Source of the DNA: Bacteriovoracaceae bacterium | Lineage (GTDB): Bacteria; Bdellovibrionota; Bacteriovoracia; Bacteriovoracales; Bacteriovoracaceae | DNA: 7,699 bases | Assembly: GCA_947442115.1 (NCBI GenBank) | Contig: CANEVK010000138.1 | Location: 1 to 7,699 of the forward strand | Reading direction: 5' to 3' | Shown here: piece after piece, positions 5,210 through 7,699 of the stretch | Numbering within the stretch: the first letter of the stretch is position 1 | Layout: every line of letters starts with the position of its first letter | Position numbers and translations under genes: made by a program | Notes under the pieces: model-generated | The model's input: only the letters and a program-made list of their open reading frames with translations | Database searches by the model: none | Told to the model about the DNA's origin: nothing

Positions 5210-6739
5210 ATGAAATTTACTATGATGGCGACTGTTTTTTTCTTTTTTGCTCAAGCTGCTTGGGCCTATACGAAAGGAAAAAATTATAAAATAACAATTC
5301 TTCACACCAACGATCATCATGGCCGATTCTGGTCAAACAAAGATGGTGAACTTGGATTAGCAGCTCGCGCCACCATTATTCAAAATATTCGACAAGAAGT
5401 AGAAAAATCTGGTGGGCATGTTCTTCTCTTAGATGCAGGTGATGTAAACACCGGAATCCCCCAGTCAGATCTCCAAGACGCTGAGCCAGATTTTAAAGGC
5501 ATGGCACTACTTGGTTATGATGTCATGGCACTAGGGAATCATGAATTTGATAACAATTTAGCGACGATAAAAAAACAAAGACAGTGGGCCGGCTTTCCAT
5601 TCGTTTCGGCCAATATTTATCATAAGAAATCAAATCGAAGAGTTTTCCCATCTCATGTCTTAAAAAAACTAGATAATTTAAAGGTAACGATTTTTGGCCT
5701 AACGACTGAAGATACTCCGATAAAATCAAACCCTAGGAATTCTCAAGACCTTAAATTTGTGCCTGTGGTAGATGAAGCAAAAAAATTAGTCCCTATCCTC
5801 AGAAAAAAATCAGATATCTTAATTGCCCTCACTCACATTGGTCACTATGTTGACGAAAGTCATGCACCAGATGCTCCAGGGGATGTCACACTCGCTAGGC
5901 AAGTTAATGGCATCGATGTGATTGTCGGTGGTCATACTCAAAAACCACTTTTCCAACCTGACATACAGAATGGCTCCATCATTGTCCAAGCAGCCGAGTG
6001 GGGAAAATATGTGGGAAGAGTGGATCTAGAGTTTCTTGATGGAAAAATCAATCTTAAAGAAGCCAAACTGATTCCAGTCAATCTTAAGGATTCATCTGTA
6101 AAAATTGAAGCCGATGCTTATGTTGAGTCTATTTTACGTCCCTTCAAAGAGAAGGGAGATGCCTCTCTCCAGATCAATTTAGGTTCTGCTGATGAGGAAT
6201 TTATTGGTAAAAGAGATGTTGTGAGATCCCAAGAAACAAATCTTGGTAACATGGTGACACTCGCTAATAAATTAAAACTACAAACTGATCTTGCCGTTCT
6301 CAATTCTGGCGGACTAAGAGATTCTATCTATGCTGGAAATGTGACTTACGAGTCTGTTTTAACAGTACTTCCTTTTGGAAGTGAACTCGTGATTGCAGAA
6401 CTCAATGGTAAAGAGCTGATAGACTATCTAGAGTACCTTGTTTTTAATCTCTCGGCCGGATCTGGTTCTTTTCCTCAAATGAGTGGAGTTAAAATACTCG
6501 CCAATAAAGAATCTAAGAAAATAATCGACGTTAAAATCAATGCTGAGACTGTTGATCTGGCAAAGAAGTATACGATTGCCCTGCCTGAATTCATTGCTGG
6601 CGGCGGAGATAAATATCCAAAGATTTCTTACCGAAAAACAGGATTTGTTGATGCAGACATCCTCAAAGATTTTATTTTAGAACGTAAAGTCTTGAAATCA
6701 TCTGATTTTGCCCCGCAAGGTTATATTAAATTTGAATAG
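5210..6739 (+). CDS. Periplasmic 5'-nucleotidase, UshA-like
   Basis: This 509-residue exported enzyme should hydrolyse nucleotides (and perhaps nucleotide sugars) to nucleosides and phosphate in the periplasm. Residues 1-19 are a signal peptide ending AWA. The metallophosphoesterase domain shows D35/H37 (HTNDHHGR), D77 (DAGD), N110/H111 (GNHEFD), H209 (THIGH), and H242/Q244 (GGHTQ). This fits the UshA ligand set D41, H43, D84, N116, H217, H252, Q254, including the Gln in place of the second His of GGHTH. The C-terminal substrate domain keeps R335, R339, R370 (SGGLRDS), F389, F461 and D467 (GGGDKYP) at UshA spacing as I recall it; Asn431 of UshA is S391 here. AGAGG lies 6 nt before the ATG. 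It is divergent from feoAB and 54 bp upstream of a secreted nuclease on the same strand. Confidence 0.93.
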   Translation: MKFTMMATVFFFFAQAAWAYTKGKNYKITILHTNDHHGRFWSNKDGELGLAARATIIQNIRQEVEKSGGHVLLLDAGDVNTGIPQSDLQDAEPDFKGMALLGYDVMALGNHEFDNNLATIKKQRQWAGFPFVSANIYHKKSNRRVFPSHVLKKLDNLKVTIFGLTTEDTPIKSNPRNSQDLKFVPVVDEAKKLVPILRKKSDILIALTHIGHYVDESHAPDAPGDVTLARQVNGIDVIVGGHTQKPLFQPDIQNGSIIVQAAEWGKYVGRVDLEFLDGKINLKEAKLIPVNLKDSSVKIEADAYVESILRPFKEKGDASLQINLGSADEEFIGKRDVVRSQETNLGNMVTLANKLKLQTDLAVLNSGGLRDSIYAGNVTYESVLTVLPFGSELVIAELNGKELIDYLEYLVFNLSAGSGSFPQMSGVKILANKESKKIIDVKINAETVDLAKKYTIALPEFIAGGGDKYPKISYRKTGFVDADILKDFILERKVLKSSDFAPQGYIKFE

Positions 6740-6793
6740 ACGAATGACCTTTCCCTAAAGTAGCCTATTTTTATCAATCCAACTGGGATCAAC

Positions 6794-7573
6794 ATGAAGT
6801 TGAAAATTTTAGTAGCAGTATTGCTCATCCCCCTTCGATCTTATGCCAACGACTTGGTTCGTCCTTACGCCTTTAATAATTCAAATAAGGATCAGCTCAT
6901 TAAAAGAGATCATTATGATCTCAGCTACAATAATACCCATGAAGTCGCCAACTGGGTCTCGTATGATTTGAACCCATCACATCTCAAGGGTTGCGTTCCA
7001 CGCGCGGACTCTTTTCGTATTGACCCTGTAGTGATGGAAGGGTCTTCTAGTCCAGCAGATTATAAAAATTCTGGCTTTGATCGAGGCCATCTTTTGCCTG
7101 CAGGAGATATGAAGTTTGATAAAGAGGCCATGAGAAACACGTTTTTCATGAGTAACATGACGCCTCAGCCCGCCAAATTTAATCGTGGCCGATGGAGCTC
7201 TCTAGAGACTCTTATCCGTGCCTGGGCCTTAAAATATAATAATCTCGCCATCGTGACTGGACCGGTTCTCAAGGACAATCTAAGTCAAATCGGTCTTCAT
7301 AACAAAGTCTCCGTTCCCTTTGAATATTTTAAAGTCATCATCCGCAAGACAGCCGAGGGGAAACTCATCGGGATTGGTTTTCTGATGAATACGGATGTGC
7401 CGTTTACAACACTTACTCCCTACGCACTTACCATTAATCAAGTTGAAGAGATCACAGGACTGAACTTTTTTAGCTCTCTGGGGGATGATTTAGAAGAAGA
7501 AATTGAGAGCGAAATCCAACTCGAAGAATGGGATTTCGCTGCCAAATTTAATTATCTGCCGTGTGTTCTTTAG
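6794..7573 (+). CDS. Exported DNA/RNA non-specific endonuclease (NucA/Serratia nuclease family)
   Basis: This 259-residue enzyme should cleave DNA and RNA without sequence preference outside the cytoplasm, using one Mg2+ in a beta-beta-alpha-metal site. Residues 1-18 are a signal peptide ending SYA. The active site is DRGH (96-99, catalytic H99), followed by FFMSNMTPQ (117-125) and FNRGRWSSLE (129-138), giving the metal ligand N130 and the conserved E138. These match Serratia nuclease H89, N119 and E127 in spacing. C67 and C257 could form a disulfide. The C-terminal stretch 230-246 is strongly acidic. The start has only a weak GGGA site 5 nt upstream. The gene follows the 5'-nucleotidase after 54 bp with no visible terminator, so co-transcription is plausible. 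The 3' end overlaps the convergent peptidase gene by 4 bp. No inhibitor or immunity gene is adjacent. Confidence 0.93.
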   Translation: MKLKILVAVLLIPLRSYANDLVRPYAFNNSNKDQLIKRDHYDLSYNNTHEVANWVSYDLNPSHLKGCVPRADSFRIDPVVMEGSSSPADYKNSGFDRGHLLPAGDMKFDKEAMRNTFFMSNMTPQPAKFNRGRWSSLETLIRAWALKYNNLAIVTGPVLKDNLSQIGLHNKVSVPFEYFKVIIRKTAEGKLIGIGFLMNTDVPFTTLTPYALTINQVEEITGLNFFSSLGDDLEEEIESEIQLEEWDFAAKFNYLPCVL

Positions 7574-7699
7574 TGCAGTCCTGCCCTTCTTAAAAGAGCT
7601 CCCACATCTGGTTCTTGACCTCTGAAATTTTTATAAAGTTCCATCGGGTGAACGGTTCCACCTTTTTCAAGAATGAAGGTTCTAAATTTTTTAGCAACC
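7570..7699 (-). CDS. C-terminus of an M3-family metallopeptidase (partial)
   Basis: The minus strand is open from the window edge to TAA at 7572-7570 and encodes the last 42 residues of a protein, including EKGGTVHPMELYKNFRGQEP and the end DVGALLRRAGLH. The FRGxEPxxxALLRxxGL pattern is the characteristic C-terminus of M3 peptidases of the oligopeptidase A / peptidyl-dipeptidase Dcp group. These are zinc enzymes that degrade short peptides. The HExxH zinc site and the rest of the protein lie outside the window, so cellular location and the exact subfamily cannot be judged. The stop codon overlaps the end of the convergent nuclease gene by 4 bp. Confidence 0.8.
   Translation of the reverse strand, partial: VAKKFRTFILEKGGTVHPMELYKNFRGQEPDVGALLRRAGLH

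Noticed and set aside
6794..7573. Nuclease as a toxin or interbacterial effector with immunity partner
   Set aside because: It has a plain Sec signal peptide, no delivery or polymorphic-toxin domain, and no small inhibitor gene next to it. A secreted digestive nuclease is simpler.

Overview
The window reads as an ordinary, densely packed chromosomal segment of an AT-leaning (about 40% G+C by eye) Gram-negative bacterium. It has complete coding sequences for an M28 aminopeptidase, a nitronate monooxygenase-like flavoprotein, a DUF4442/hotdog protein, FeoB, FeoA, an UshA-like 5'-nucleotidase and a secreted NucA-type nuclease. Both edges carry cut genes: the first 37 codons of an unrecognised minus-strand gene on the left, and the last 42 codons of an M3-family peptidase on the right. 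Several exported hydrolases, tight spacing and the style of the proteins suggest a Bdellovibrionota/Bacteriovoracales-like organism. That assignment is inference; no marker gene is present. I see no RNA genes, mobile elements, CRISPR arrays or prophage remnants.

Layout. Positions 1-1311 (minus): M28 aminopeptidase followed 15 nt later by a gene with a probable TTG start. Positions 1312-1431: divergent promoter region. Positions 1432-2930 (plus): a translationally coupled two-gene operon (flavoprotein, then hotdog protein). Positions 2914-5015 (minus): feoA-feoB ferrous iron uptake operon, whose 3' end overlaps the hotdog gene by 17 bp. Positions 5016-5209: a second divergent regulatory region with a perfect 16-bp palindrome at the feoA start, a 12-mer direct repeat and a further inverted repeat. 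Positions 5210-7573 (plus): periplasmic 5'-nucleotidase, then an exported DNA/RNA endonuclease. Positions 7570-7699 (minus): tail of an M3 peptidase, overlapping the nuclease gene by 4 bp.

How the genes fit together. The nuclease and the nucleotidase form a plausible extracytoplasmic nucleic-acid salvage pair: the endonuclease makes short oligonucleotides or nucleotides, and the nucleotidase removes phosphate to give transportable nucleosides and phosphate. The M28 and M3 peptidases would do the equivalent for peptides. FeoA/FeoB import Fe(II). The flavoprotein/hotdog pair probably handles an acyl or nitronate-type small molecule, but the substrate cannot be read from the sequence.

I did not find a convincing new biological system. 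The best leads are the putative operator sitting on the feoA start codon region, the conserved-looking flavoprotein-hotdog coupling, and the nuclease-nucleotidase pairing.
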